The translations under genes and the position numbers were made by a program. From the NCBI GenBank assembly GCA_956465555.1, contig OY101120.1, forward strand, positions 2,350,001 to 2,414,000: DNA of 64,000 bases, in the 5' to 3' direction. Shown here one piece after another: positions 43,469 to 53,860 of the stretch (positions are counted from its first letter, which is position 1; every line of letters begins with the position of its first letter). Origin of the DNA: Nitzschia sp. pyKryTriq1 (lineage: Eukaryota; Bacillariophyta; Bacillariophyceae; Bacillariales; Bacillariaceae). The notes beneath the pieces were generated by a model. That model saw nothing but the letters and a program-made list of their open reading frames with translations. It searched no databases and was not told where the DNA came from.

Positions 43469-43973
43469 GATGGTCAATGCAACTGTCTTTCAATAATGCA
43501 AGTGGAAAAAGTGCCACTTCTTGTGTGTTGGGTGTTTCTGTTTTCTGTTCTCGTCTCTCGAAGAATCATCATCATCATCTCGGGAATTCGACCCGTTGCG
43601 TGCTGCTTCTCGCGGGCTTTCATCGAAAATTGCCGCGTATCTGACTTCGCGCGTCGCGCGTTCCGTCGTCTCCACGACATCCGCTCGTAAGAATGAGGGG
43701 CGACTAAAGAAGTACTCTTCTGTGCATGGGTCACGAGCTATGCAGTCCCGTATCTGGAAAAATGATGCAATCGTCATCGTCATCATCATCATCAGTCGCA
43801 TCAAGCAAGCGATCATCGACGATAATGAGAAAGATGGAAGGTGGGGATCGTGTGAAAATATCTTTCCCTTTCTTCCAACTTCCAACAAATAAAACCACAA
43901 CAACACCAAACAACAATAAAAGCAACAAAGGATTCATTCATCACTACACATAACTCCTAAAGAAGCAACAAGA
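43469..43973. promoter_or_regulatory. Divergent promoter region, protease / dioxygenase-like gene
   Basis: About 500 bp between head-to-head genes for two secreted proteins. It has ATC-rich runs near 43567 and 43775-43795, and CAACAA repeats near 43890-43925 just before the plus-strand ATG. No TATA box recognised. Confidence 0.35.
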
Positions 43974-44801
43974 ATGATGATGCAGATTCTTCCTTTCGTT
44001 GGATACTTGGGGCTCATTTTATTGGCAACCGCAGTCCTGGCCGAAGCCCAACAAGATCTCCCACTGCTACTTTTCAATGGCAGAGTGATTAATGATCTCG
44101 GCGAGCCGATGGAAGGAGCCCAGGTGCAATTCTGGCATACGGATGAAAATGGAAACTATGACCACCCAGGTTTTAATACCGGAGGAATCTCTTTGCTCCC
44201 CGACTTTCAATATTTTGGTACAGCCACTACTGCAGTGGACGGATCTTTTCAATTCCGTACGATTCGACCTGGGATTTATTCTGCGCGTCCCATCACACAT
44301 ATTCACTACAAGGTCTGGTGGAATGGGAACGATATCTTAACTTCGCAATTTTACTTTATGGATGAACAAACGTCGCAATCTCCTTTGCTTCAGCTCGCAC
44401 TGATCGAACAAGCAGACGGATCCTTTCTCACCAACAAGACGATTGCTCTGAACATGGGACTGGGAGGATCTGAACAAATCACGCCGGCTCAGACTGCAGG
44501 GCCATTCTACCCTGTAGTCGATTTTTTTAATCTGGATAGTGACTTGACCGTGGTCACACCCGAAGAGAAAGGTACGCTAGCGCCACTTATTAGTCCGACC
44601 CAGGCACCCCAAGAACAAGTTGCAACAACCGTATCATCTCAAGCGCCGTCTGACGATGCCGACGCTTCTTCCACTGTCACGGAACCGCCAACAACTCGTA
44701 CAGCTTCCGATACAAGTGCGCTGAACAGCTCTGCTGCATCGAGCATCTCGGCAGAAATTCGAGCGGTGGTTCTACTAGCAGCAGTACTACTACTTTACTA
44801 A
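43974..44801 (+). CDS. Secreted intradiol-dioxygenase-like protein, apparently circularly permuted
   Basis: 275 residues. It has a signal peptide (residues 1-26), then the core of intradiol ring-cleavage dioxygenases: NGRVINDLGEPMEGAQVQFW (about 35-54), TDENGNYDHPG, TAVDGSFQFRTIRPG, and the iron-ligand region Y102, R105, H109, H111 (IYSARPITHIHYKVW). The motif that normally opens this domain, TPxQTxGPFYP...DSDLT, is instead found at residues 170-194, after the core. A Ser/Thr-rich stalk and a hydrophobic C-terminal tail (AVVLLAAVLLLY) suggest GPI anchoring. The first iron-ligand Tyr of the family (in RYLAPLDPNF) is not evident: the matching place reads GGISLLPDF. Aromatic ring cleavage outside the cell is therefore possible but unproven. 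Confidence 0.78.
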   Translation: MMMQILPFVGYLGLILLATAVLAEAQQDLPLLLFNGRVINDLGEPMEGAQVQFWHTDENGNYDHPGFNTGGISLLPDFQYFGTATTAVDGSFQFRTIRPGIYSARPITHIHYKVWWNGNDILTSQFYFMDEQTSQSPLLQLALIEQADGSFLTNKTIALNMGLGGSEQITPAQTAGPFYPVVDFFNLDSDLTVVTPEEKGTLAPLISPTQAPQEQVATTVSSQAPSDDADASSTVTEPPTTRTASDTSALNSSAASSISAEIRAVVLLAAVLLLY

Positions 44802-45075
44802 ATCAGCAGCAGCACCATGAGATTGGCTGAGTAGTACTAGTAGTAGTAGTACTAGCAGTGGCTACTAGCAGCAGTACTACTACTTTGCAGCAGTACTACT
44901 ACTTTGGCGTAGAGATAGTGAGTAGTACTAGTATACTACTAGCAGCAGTACTACTAGTACTAGTAGTAGTACTACAAAAGCAGCGTAGAATGCTGGCTTT
45001 TCAGCTAGATTGCGATCATCTTGGCGTAGAGATAGAGAGCAAAGTCCAGCTCTAATCCTACTAAATCAGCAGGTA
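44772..45075. repeat. Tandem/dispersed copies of the gene's 3' end
   Basis: The 25-nt string ending the coding region (44772-44796, coding the hydrophobic tail) recurs at 44862-44886 and partly at 44887-44902 and 44937-44955. TTGGCGTAGAGATAG recurs at about 44902 and 45020, and ACTAAATCAGCAG at about 44797 and 45059. The rest is TAC/TAG-rich. Confidence 0.75.
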
Positions 45076-45193
45076 GTAATTTATTTCTGAACCCCCTGTA
45101 GCACAAACAGCGTGCGTCGTCCTTCTTAGTCATCATACTACTATCTAGACTGAGTGTGAAAGAATCCAACAGGGACCTCTCGCGCCTCGTCTA

Positions 45194-45475
45194 CTACTAG
45201 GAGACCGCGCAGATGCGCATGGAACACTTTTAGGGGTCCGAGTTTCGAGGGCCCCCGAAAACCAGAATTGTTCTTTTAGTCAAATATGTCATTAACCTCA
45301 ACATAAATGTCCTTTCGAGGCTTTCAACAACTCTTAGTAGCTGTTCTAATGAGATAGTATTGCGAAAGGACACTTATTTTAGATTTGTGATGGCCATGGT
45401 CGGCACCAAAGTCGGGGCCCTCGAAACTCGGACCCCTAAAAGTGTTCCATGCGCATCTGCGCGGTCTCCTAGTAG
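45194..45475. mobile_element. Fold-back element / MITE, 62-bp inverted repeats
   Basis: Left arm 45194-45255 and right arm 45414-45475 are reverse complements over about 62 bp (CTACTAGGAGACCGCGCAGA...). The inner 158 bp also holds a short inverted pair (TGTCCTTTCG / CGAAAGGACA). No coding capacity and no clear target duplication. Confidence 0.7.
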
Positions 45476-45684
45476 AGAGGTTGGCACTTGGCACATACCG
45501 GTAGGAAAGAAAAAATGTCTGAGACGCACGTGTGGACGACAATCCCTGGACGGGAACCCGGATGTACAGCGCGACGACCAAAACCACCAAAACCTGCTGG
45601 CCAGCGAAAAAAATTGTCCGGTACTCGTACTGTACTTCGTACCGGTACTGTATTGTGTACCGATACTGTACGAGTACTCTACCA

Positions 45685-46229
45685 GGAACATCCAAGGATC
45701 GAGCGATCACGCGCGCTCCACCTTCCTCCACTGAACTCAAAAACGCGTTAAATCGAAACCGCGGTGTCTGCTTCGCAGCGTGGCCCACGGTTCTTGGCCT
45801 GGGCCAAGACTTCTTGGCCCAGGCCAAGAATAGGCCAAGAATTCTTGGCCTAGAGCCCCCCTTCTCTGTGCTTCCCCCCCCATTTTTTAAAAAAATCTGT
45901 TGGTCATTCGGACCAACAGAGCATACGTGCTCATACTGTACGCTCAACACACAATTCCTTCGGTGCCCCCGCCGAGCAGCCGACCATGATTGCTCCGCCG
46001 CAAGAAGAAAACGAAGAAGAAGAATTCAGTGGGCCCCTTGTCCAATTCGCTTCGCATGTAGGCCTTGGGCCAAGACTAGGCCAAGAATTCTTGGCCTAGG
46101 CCAAGAATCTTGGCCCAGGCCAAGCGGGCTTTGCCACGGAGCGTGGCTAGCGCGAAAGAGCATTGTCCAAGCGTGCCCGTAAAGCGAGTTCCACGTTAGT
46201 GCGCGGTGACCCGCACCCTTGGATGTTCC
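45685..46229. mobile_element. Fold-back element with TTGGCC palindrome clusters
   Basis: The ends GGAACATCCAAGG (45685-45697) and CCTTGGATGTTCC (46217-46229) are inverted. The arms remain imperfectly inverted for about 170 bp. Each arm carries a cluster of 15-16-bp palindromes such as CTTGGCCTGGGCCAAG (45793-45855 and 46066-46125). Both outer ends abut GTACCGGTAC-type palindromes. Two overlapping ORFs on opposite strands (up to about 210 codons) simply read the repeats. Confidence 0.55.
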
Positions 46230-46492
46230 AGGTACCGGTACCGTACTGGTACGTACCAACAACCCGAAGAGCGATGAGGAGCTGACAACTACTGACAACA
46301 ACTACTGACAACAACTGATGATTGATGGTCGTTCTACGCAGTATTATACGAACAACTCCGAGCTTTTCCTTCTCTCCCGCTAATGCATGCAGAGATGACG
46401 AATGACGACCATTCCCACTCCCACTTCCCACCACAAATTCTTTATATTAATTTCTAAAAACAGGAGTTGAACGACAATCTTCTTTCACAATA

Positions 46493-47273
46493 ATGGTCAA
46501 GTTTGATGCTGCTCCCACTACTGTCCCGGATGACTACGAGGCTGGGAACGGCGAGCACTATGCAGTGTTTTACTTGGTGTGGGTCGGGCTGCTCTTATTT
46601 CTTCTATTTTGGGCGTGGGGCGCGATAAAGTCCGGTTATTGGCAACGGCGCCCTCGCGTTAGTACCGCTCCCGCAGAAGGTGGTGTGGTTAATGAACTGA
46701 CGAAGAAGCAAAGAAAACAGCGTCTAGTGGATCACTTTGAAAGTGGACAGAACAAATTGGTAAGATTTCTTTTTTTTTCCCGTCATCGGTTGCCCAATCC
46801 TGCTACGTCCATGTTAGGTCATCCTGGTCTCATTTCTTTGCTTCTTCTTCTACCCTTCTTTTTCGCCCATCTCCACCTTCTACTGCTAGGTTCTAACCAG
46901 TGAGAATTTTACTAACGTTGGCGATGATAATATTGAATCATCTGGAGCCGTGGAAAATAACACGGACGACCAAGACCATGGCGGCGACTACGATGTCGAG
47001 AGCAATGAAGCGCAAAGGATACGAATCAAAATTACAGGCAGCGAGGGCAACGACAAGGAGTTATTTTGTTCGCAGCAGTGTGCTATTTGTCTAGATGTAT
47101 ACAAAGCTGGGGACGTCATTGTTTGGTCGTCGAGTCCGGATTGCTCTCATGTTTTCCACCAAGATTGCCTGGTCGATGGTTTGGCTCGAGTAAAGAATAA
47201 TGAGTCGCCCTGTCCTTGCTGCCGCGCAAAGTTTTGCAATTTTGCTCCAGAAGCGAAGAAAGCTGCATCATGA
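46493..47273 (+). CDS. Membrane-anchored RING-H2 protein (paralogue A)
   Basis: Exons 46493-46759 and 46890-47273 (130-bp intron, GTAAGA...TAG), 216 residues. TM at about 25-47 (FYLVWVGLLLFLLFWAWGAI), then a basic segment (KKQRKQRLVDHFE), an acidic linker, and a RING finger with C153, C156, C174, H176, H179, C182, C197, C200. This is a RING-H2 type, and the last pair sits in CPCCRAKF. It is probably a membrane E3 ubiquitin ligase; the substrate is unknown. The intron lies in phase 0 right after the basic segment, as in the gene at 53861. Confidence 0.85.
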
Positions 47274-47952
47274 TCATGCGATTGGATCCTGCGATCCTGT
47301 GGATGAAAAAAGGAGCATCCGACGACTTCCAAGTTCCTCCAGAGCGGGAGCACACCAAGATTCTGGTTGCAAAGTCTGCATCTACAATCTGTTACGAACA
47401 GGCGATTCTTTTCGATCGTCACGTCCACGAAGGAGCAATCCAGTACAAAACTATAACTGGCCTTCATTCACTCGCCGACACGAAAGCATCACGACGAGCA
47501 ATGCTTCCAACAGCCTACAAAAAGTACTACGAGTACATGCTCTTTTAGACTATACCACCAATCTGACCACTAATTACACTACTAGTACTCTAGAGAGACA
47601 TGCTCTTTGGGTTACAAGTAGACCAAACTTTTGGCTTAATAGTAGTAGATTCATTTGTTTGACACGACAGGGAAGAAGGTAACGATAGCCTTCTCATATT
47701 TTGGGTACAAGTAGCGCAGTTGTTCCAGCGAATTCACACGTATCGCAGAAGCGACGTCTTGGATCAATTGGACCCAAAAAACGCGAAGCAGCACATCAAA
47801 GAAAAGATCGCAATTCGCAATAGCAATAACAACACCGCCGTCATTGTTTGTTTCTCTGCTGTCTGTACAAGTACTCCTATGCTTTCCATCATTTCCATTC
47901 GACGGCTTCCCAAGACCGTTTTTACAATATTTTTCCCTTGAGTGGCCTATGT
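47274..47952. other. Spacer, 3' UTR of RING gene and upstream of MDR gene
   Basis: An ACTAGTACTCTAGAGAG motif lies near 47580. A 110-codon frame (47216-47548) overlaps the RING gene and shows no domain. Confidence 0.35.
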
Positions 47953-49287
47953 ATGCAGCCCAGACGTCTTTTCTATTTCCTCCTGTACCCCTTTCACGCC
48001 GAGACGATTTTCAAGTCCAGATTATTCGACGTCCGCGTCGTCAAGTCGAGAATCATCCTTGAGCAAGGACTCCAATTTTCCCCATTGACTATGATTCGTC
48101 GTCGAACAAGCGACTCCTCAAGAAAGTCTGACTCAAGAAGAGCCATGGAGACTGATGATACATCCAATTATCCCAATCCTGCTAGTTCCACGTTGCCCTT
48201 CATCACTGATCATTCTCTACCCAGCCATTCGCGAGGCGTGTACTTTGGCGGGTTTGAACAGCCAGTGTACGAAAAAAGTGTGAGATTAAAGATTCCTTCG
48301 AAATCTCAAGTCCTCGTGAAAGTACACGCGGTTGGACTGAATCCAGTAGACGCAAAACTTGTCATTGGAGACAAGCTACCGTACAGTTGGACGACCCTTC
48401 GTCGTAGTTCTCATAATCTGCTGGTGAAGGACACGCGGGTCGGCTTTGATTTTTCGGGAACCGTGGTACAGGACGGTCACTCAAAGTTTCCAAAAGGTAC
48501 ACGGGTATTTGGAACCATGCCACCCTTTGGAGGATCGTGTGCTGACTATATTTGTGCCCCCACCGATCAAGTCGCTAGAGCTTCCGACCGTTTATCCTTT
48601 GAAGAGTGTGCCGCTCTCCCTCTGGTTGGCCTGACGGCTTGGCAAGCGCTAAGTCCCCATGTCGTACGGGATCAATCCTCCGTTTTGATCATCGGGGGAT
48701 CAGGTGGGACTGGACATGTTGCCTTGCAAGTGGCGAAGGCACTTGGTGCGAAGGAGCTCGTTACAGTGTGCTCTTCTCGCAACGTCGACTTTGTAAAGGC
48801 ATGCGGGGCAACCCACGTGATTGACTACCATGAAAGTAATGATATCATCCAAGTACTACGACAATATGCTCCTTTTGATGTGATCTTGGATTGTGTCACG
48901 AGTGCCCATCCTGAGGATGCCCGCCATGAGTACCCTCAAAAAGTTCGGACCACTCCTGGTTTGGTATCATCGGACCACTTGTACCAGCGATTGGGCGGGC
49001 AGTGTTCCGACTGGATCCGAGCAGGTCTCGCACGTCCCAAGATTTTCCCTCACTCGTGGCTGTGGAAGGACTCACGGGAGCGATTGTTCTGGATCCGATT
49101 TCCACGTTCTGCTGACGAGCTGGAGGAATTGACTCGGATGGCTGATGCAGGGCAGCTTCGACCGAGAATCCAGAAAACATATACTGGTTTGACTGCAGAA
49201 ACTGTGCAGCAAGCCTTTGAGGACATTTTGAGTCGAAGAGTTCAAGGCAAGGTGGTAGTGAAGGTTTGCCCAGACGACAAAGACTAG
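47953..49287 (+). CDS. Zinc-less medium-chain dehydrogenase/reductase (quinone oxidoreductase-like)
   Basis: 444 residues from ATG 47953; a second start at 48091 (MIRRRTSD) would give 398. The frame is open further upstream without ATG. The MDR fold is clear. The GroES-like part contains VLVKVHAVGLNPVDAKLVIG, GFDFSGTVV and FEECAALPLVGLTAWQAL. The Rossmann part has VLIIGGSGGTGHVALQVAKA and ACGATHVIDYHE. No structural-zinc Cys cluster is present. Related enzymes reduce quinones or enones with NADPH (RTN4IP1/QOR type). The longer N-terminus is basic and could be a mitochondrial presequence. Confidence 0.85.
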   Translation: MQPRRLFYFLLYPFHAETIFKSRLFDVRVVKSRIILEQGLQFSPLTMIRRRTSDSSRKSDSRRAMETDDTSNYPNPASSTLPFITDHSLPSHSRGVYFGGFEQPVYEKSVRLKIPSKSQVLVKVHAVGLNPVDAKLVIGDKLPYSWTTLRRSSHNLLVKDTRVGFDFSGTVVQDGHSKFPKGTRVFGTMPPFGGSCADYICAPTDQVARASDRLSFEECAALPLVGLTAWQALSPHVVRDQSSVLIIGGSGGTGHVALQVAKALGAKELVTVCSSRNVDFVKACGATHVIDYHESNDIIQVLRQYAPFDVILDCVTSAHPEDARHEYPQKVRTTPGLVSSDHLYQRLGGQCSDWIRAGLARPKIFPHSWLWKDSRERLFWIRFPRSADELEELTRMADAGQLRPRIQKTYTGLTAETVQQAFEDILSRRVQGKVVVKVCPDDKD

Positions 49288-50243
49288 AGATTGATGAGGT
49301 GGATCGGAGGATGGTCCAACCAGGTCATCCGATAAAAACTTTACTGCGAACTTTATATCGTTAAACTTCTATTATGAACGCAACCAAGTAGCCTTCGAAT
49401 GTACTCAGTACTCAATCTTCGAGCTAGAGAGAATGAAGGGACAACCAGCAATCTGGCGGAGGTGACGACTCTCTAGTACCATACAATTCAAAAACGAAAA
49501 ATCGTACATCCAATGGTCGGCAGTTGTTGTCATAATGTTGGGTAAAGAAAATTCCTGATACTCTGCCGTTCTACCGCATCAGAGATAGCCACTTCGTACC
49601 GCTACGATAGCAATCATGGTATCGTAATACCTTTAGCGATGGTAGGGGAAGCAAAAGAAACGCCGAAAAAGAAATAGTGAGGGCAGAAATTGGCCGACCG
49701 GCGACATCCGTTGAGCGCGCACGCCTCTCCTTGAATTTTTCGTAGACATCATCTCACAGAAATCGACAGCGCGGGGTGTTCGCGGCGGAGGGCGGAGGGG
49801 CAAGAAATCACGCGCGTGCGCTCTGCTGCTATGAGTGCGTAACAAGTTACGCACACCCATAGTGAAAACGGTAGTACTGTGCAGATTTTTTGTCCCTTTC
49901 GTTGACAGCTAGCCATCTTTCTCAAAACGGATGACCCATCTCAGTTTTGTTCTGTATTAGCTGCAAAGGCGAAAGTCAAACTCAAGTTTTGGTTCAAACC
50001 CAGTTCAGTTTGAGTCATCTATTATTTCCACTACGTGTACGAATAGCTTGAAGTTGCATCTACGTTGGGTGAAAGATTGAAAAGATTGAAAAGATATTCT
50101 CGTTTCTTCTGAATTCGCCACAGTACTGGTCTCTTGGACCGCCCCACAACTCAACCTGTGTTGCCAAAAGAAGTGAGCACCCGCTACGCCTGCCGTCCAT
50201 ATTTCAATCCTTCAAGACTTGACTGGGAGACTTATTCGGTGGG
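49288..50243. other. Spacer, no gene recognised
   Basis: About 950 bp between two plus-strand genes. A direct repeat GAAAGATTGAAAAGATTGAAAAGATA lies near 50070-50096 and a GGCGGAGGGCGGAGGGG G-run near 49787-49800. Nothing else. Confidence 0.4.
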
Positions 50244-50789
50244 ATGGTTCATTTTACTCATAACATGGTCCCACTTCGGTTTTGCTACCAGATTTATAGC
50301 CTCATAGTGATCTGCTGCTTTTGCACGGGTATTGCGCTACTGGGCATGGCTTTTGTGGCACTCTATGGCATGGGCGGCAAAGAATTATGCCTCACCATAT
50401 CATTCATCACGCTTTATGGAGTTCTCCGTTTATGTATACCACCGTGGGACGAGACAAGGAACTCTTTGTTCTATCGAAAGAGAGAAAAGGTCACGGTTCT
50501 GGCGGTAGACAATTTCATTTTTGGGGAGAAGCAAGAAGTTTCTACATCACCTTGTTGTCCGATTTGTCTCCATGACTTTCCAGTTGGAAAGGAGTTATCT
50601 AGAGGTCGAGTGTGCGGTCATGTATTTTGCTCAGAATGTCTGGGCATGTGGCTTCCAAAAAGCACAACTTGTCCGTACTGCAGGCAGGATCTCGAAGAAT
50701 TCGATCCAAATGTATCGTCCGATGATCCGCAAAAACCAGGATCCCCATGGAGCTTATTCGAGGGGGTATTTGATTCGATCTATGCATGA
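50244..50789 (+). CDS. Membrane RING-finger (C3HC4) protein
   Basis: 181 residues, ATG start. Two TM segments lie at about 15-45 (SLIVICCFCTGIALLGMAF) and 48-70 (CLTISFITLYGVLRL). A C-terminal C3HC4 RING follows: CCPICLHDFPVGKE, then CGHVFCSECLGMWL and CPYCRQDL, at about 110-150. The short tail is acidic. It is probably an E3 ubiquitin ligase on an internal membrane. It is a different RING type from the two RING-H2 paralogues in this window. Confidence 0.85.
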   Translation: MVHFTHNMVPLRFCYQIYSLIVICCFCTGIALLGMAFVALYGMGGKELCLTISFITLYGVLRLCIPPWDETRNSLFYRKREKVTVLAVDNFIFGEKQEVSTSPCCPICLHDFPVGKELSRGRVCGHVFCSECLGMWLPKSTTCPYCRQDLEEFDPNVSSDDPQKPGSPWSLFEGVFDSIYA

Positions 50790-51371
50790 ACTTTATTTCA
50801 GTTCTTTCGTACGAACTCTTCGTATATATGTTGGTCGATCGACCGTTGGATTGTATTTTGTATGTTACTTTACTTCTTTACCACAACTTGTAACTTTACC
50901 ACAACTTGTAACTTAAAATTAATGGGGCTTTGTTGCTACGGGCCGACTGCTATTTTTCTACACGGGTAACTAGCAACCATCATGTTGGGCTACAGTAGGG
51001 GTTTGGTGGTGTCTCGTCGTCGTGTTCGCGTGTACGGGTGGCTACTATTCGTAGAGAGAGTATGGAGTGTGCACCGACTCAGGGTTCTTCTTTGGTTGAG
51101 GTGAGCGAAGTAGCGCCGCCGATATGATCACTCGACACAATACCATACGGTAAATAATGAAAAGGGAGCTAGAGTTAAGTAGTAAACACCAAATAATTTG
51201 ATTACAGTCAAGATCGTTGCCTGCCTTTGGCTGCGCCCAGCAGCATCAGCGAGCTAAATTTCCATCGCAGGACCCTAAATCATGACTCTATTTCAAAACA
51301 TAGTACATACATTCATTGACGTTCTTCACCCTCTCCTATTTGCGACCCCACTTCCGTACTTGTTCAGGTTA
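50790..51371. other. Convergent spacer
   Basis: Has an 18-bp tandem duplication (TTACCACAACTTGTAACT, two copies at 50878-50913). No gene. Confidence 0.4.
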
Positions 51372-52673
51372 TTATACACTTACACCTTCTTTGCCAGGTT
51401 CGGCGTTCGGAACGCTGACATATCCGGCAGGGCGACCAGCTGAAGCTGCAGCCGCCGAAGCAAACCGAGATTGCAAAATGTAGAGCATGAGGGACAAGAT
51501 AGTGACTTCGCTGAGAAACTTGATGACCACGTAAGTATCCCACCACGCATGTGTAAAGACGCGAGCCACAGTATGCTCGTCCTTCCACCACAAAAGTAAC
51601 CAAACACACAATATCGTTTCGAGGAAGGCTCGAGTGAAGAAGAACAGGTTTCCTGTCACTGTGATCCAAACAATCCTTTTAACCTGACTATCCGTTGAAA
51701 CTTGGTTGATAGCTCCTAAGGTTTTCAGGACAGTTCGGAATCGGTTCGAGAAGAGAGTGATCTCGAAGACGCAGATCATGGAAACGACCGCCAGCAAGAT
51801 ACTGTTAAACAAAATCATGCCTTCGGTTGAATATAGTTTCAGCAAGAAGCAGACGATGTTGATAAGTTCCAAGCCCACCAGAAGTGCCACCAAGGCTAGG
51901 AAGGTAACCATAGGGATGGATCGCCGCGACGCTGGGTGAAAGTATTTCTTGAGAATATCGGCCCAATAGACGAGGATCAAGATGAAAATGCTGAAGAGTG
52001 CCAAGGATCCTGCTGTCAGAACTGCCTCACTGAGAGCGGCGCCAATCCAAGATGGATGCTCCGAATCCCAGGCGAAAACGGCGACCGGTGTATAAGAAGG
52101 AGACCAGACAGTGGCTGGGATCAAGAACCAGACGGCTCTCAGTACACTAGTGACCAAAATCAGCGAGTAGAAGGCAGTCACCACGGTTGTCTCAGCACCT
52201 CCCTGCTGCCGGGTCCAAGTCATGCGCTTAGCAGCAAAAATTGCCGTGATCAGAAACGCAATTCCCATGACGACATCCAAGACCTCCTCAAAGGTAGTTT
52301 CGCCATCGGTTTCCGGCGAGGGTGCGGTTGCTTCGGACGAGTGAGAGGATCCTAAATAATCATCGCCCTCCGCCAGTATCCTCGCCACCAAACCTTCTCT
52401 CAATAACATGACACTTGTAACGTTGGTACTGCTTGTACTGCACACGTAGCGGCTTTGATAAAAATAGCAGTGATCGGTGGATCCTGTTGTTGCTTCTATT
52501 TGCCCAAATAGCTGCGCAGGTACATTTGTGTCCTTGTTCGTGTTGTTCGGATGACTACGAAGGAAAAGAAGCGTGCTGCCAACGGCAACAGGCAACGAGA
52601 GGCGAGAGACGGCGCCATCACCATCATCGTGAGACGTGAGATCCATCCAGCATTCGGAAAAGCTCGCCGTCAT
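51372..52673 (-). CDS. Seven-TM THH1/TOM1/TOM3-like (GPR137-type) protein
   Basis: 433 residues from ATG 52673. The frame opens earlier but without ATG. After a 130-residue luminal N-part come seven TM helices. Typical elements are TSVLRAVWFLIP in TM2, ILVYWADILKKYFH after TM3, and an EITLFSNRF loop. This matches the THH1/TOM1/TOM3 domain, which in plants is found in TOM1 (tonoplast, tobamovirus replication host factor) and is kin to GPR137. The cellular role in diatoms is unknown. The C-terminus is short, with Ala/Pro. Confidence 0.78.
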   Translation of the reverse strand: MTASFSECWMDLTSHDDGDGAVSRLSLPVAVGSTLLFLRSHPNNTNKDTNVPAQLFGQIEATTGSTDHCYFYQSRYVCSTSSTNVTSVMLLREGLVARILAEGDDYLGSSHSSEATAPSPETDGETTFEEVLDVVMGIAFLITAIFAAKRMTWTRQQGGAETTVVTAFYSLILVTSVLRAVWFLIPATVWSPSYTPVAVFAWDSEHPSWIGAALSEAVLTAGSLALFSIFILILVYWADILKKYFHPASRRSIPMVTFLALVALLVGLELINIVCFLLKLYSTEGMILFNSILLAVVSMICVFEITLFSNRFRTVLKTLGAINQVSTDSQVKRIVWITVTGNLFFFTRAFLETILCVWLLLWWKDEHTVARVFTHAWWDTYVVIKFLSEVTILSLMLYILQSRFASAAAASAGRPAGYVSVPNAEPGKEGVSV

Positions 52674-53860
52674 CGCGGGAGATCTGAGCCGAGATCTCTC
52701 ACTGACCGAAGAGCACACTACTGATTGCGACTGACTGACTGTCTGTATGTCAGCTATTAGCTAGCGCAAGCGTTGGGACAGCTATCAGCCAATCAAAATA
52801 CGCTGAATTAAATTATTCTGCGACGTCAAAATTCTCGTCATCCCTTCCCCCACCATACCGGTACCAGTATGATGGTACCAGGTATCAGATACCAATCTAC
52901 CGGTACGTAGTCTACTGTGTTCAGCGTGGTATTATCGACATACCGGTAGTCAGCGTACGAATACTCATAGCAGGATACCACGACCAATGCACGAGTCGTC
53001 GCGTCAAATCATGTGGGGGGCAGCAGCTGCATCCAAGCGATGATCCAAGCAGTCAGAGACAACAATCTAAAACCCAAACTGTAACTGGACCTTTTGCCAA
53101 GCAAAACAAGATGATACTAGTCAACTGATGAGTCTGCCTTCAAAGGAATTTATTCAAAGGAATTTACATCTAGGGGCCTGGCCACCGTCTTGGTTTCCGC
53201 GCGCGTTGGACTTGCAAAATTGTTAAACCATTTTGTATAAAAATGAAGAATGACTTTGAACATGATTCTCTAGATGGAGTAGTTCCAAAATAACAATTCA
53301 TTTCTAGCTCATAATTTTCACTTTCAATCATTCTTGTCGACTACCTCGTGCACAGGGCAATTTTTATGGTAATCAGGGAAGGGCTGGAGTATTCCAGGTG
53401 CTCTTACCAGCAATATATCCAAATCAACTCCAGGAAATTTCCTGGAATGTGTTTTTTACCTCAGGTATCCCAGGTTTTCTAAATACCTGTAGTCCACTGT
53501 ACTACGGTACCGTATGGGTGTTCCCCTTGCACTTTTACTGTATTTTCAACGTGCTGTACTAATAACTGCTGTAGACTCTGTACGACTCATATGACTGAAT
53601 GAATCTCCGACGAATGTTTGCAATCACGTTGTTCTTCGCTCTTTCGTCGCATTCCCGACGTCGCATTCCCGAAAGATCCGAACTGGCTGGATCCGAACGG
53701 GTATGCACGGTACTATGTCGACCACCAGTAGGTAATACGACCAGAGTTCTTCTGGTCGTTATATTAGAGGGCCCGCCCAGAGAAGGTAACGAACTACTCA
53801 ATCGATAGCGATACAGATGATGCGTTCACAAAAATAATTACCATCACAAATCAGTTGACC
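52674..53860. promoter_or_regulatory. Divergent spacer with GTACC palindromes
   Basis: Between two head-to-head genes. It has a CCGGTACCAGTATGATGGTACC cluster at about 52857-52905, an ACGTCA half-site near 52820, a TTCAAAGGAATTTA tandem near 53140-53166, and GACGTCGCATTCCCGA direct repeats near 53650. No gene recognised. Confidence 0.35.

Noticed and set aside
45324-46182. Two overlapping ORFs of about 208-216 codons on opposite strands
   Set aside because: They run through the inverted repeats of the fold-back elements; the peptide repeats mirror TTGGCC palindromes.
47216-47682. 110-160 codon frames after the RING gene
   Set aside because: They overlap the end of RING exon 2 in other frames and have no recognisable features.
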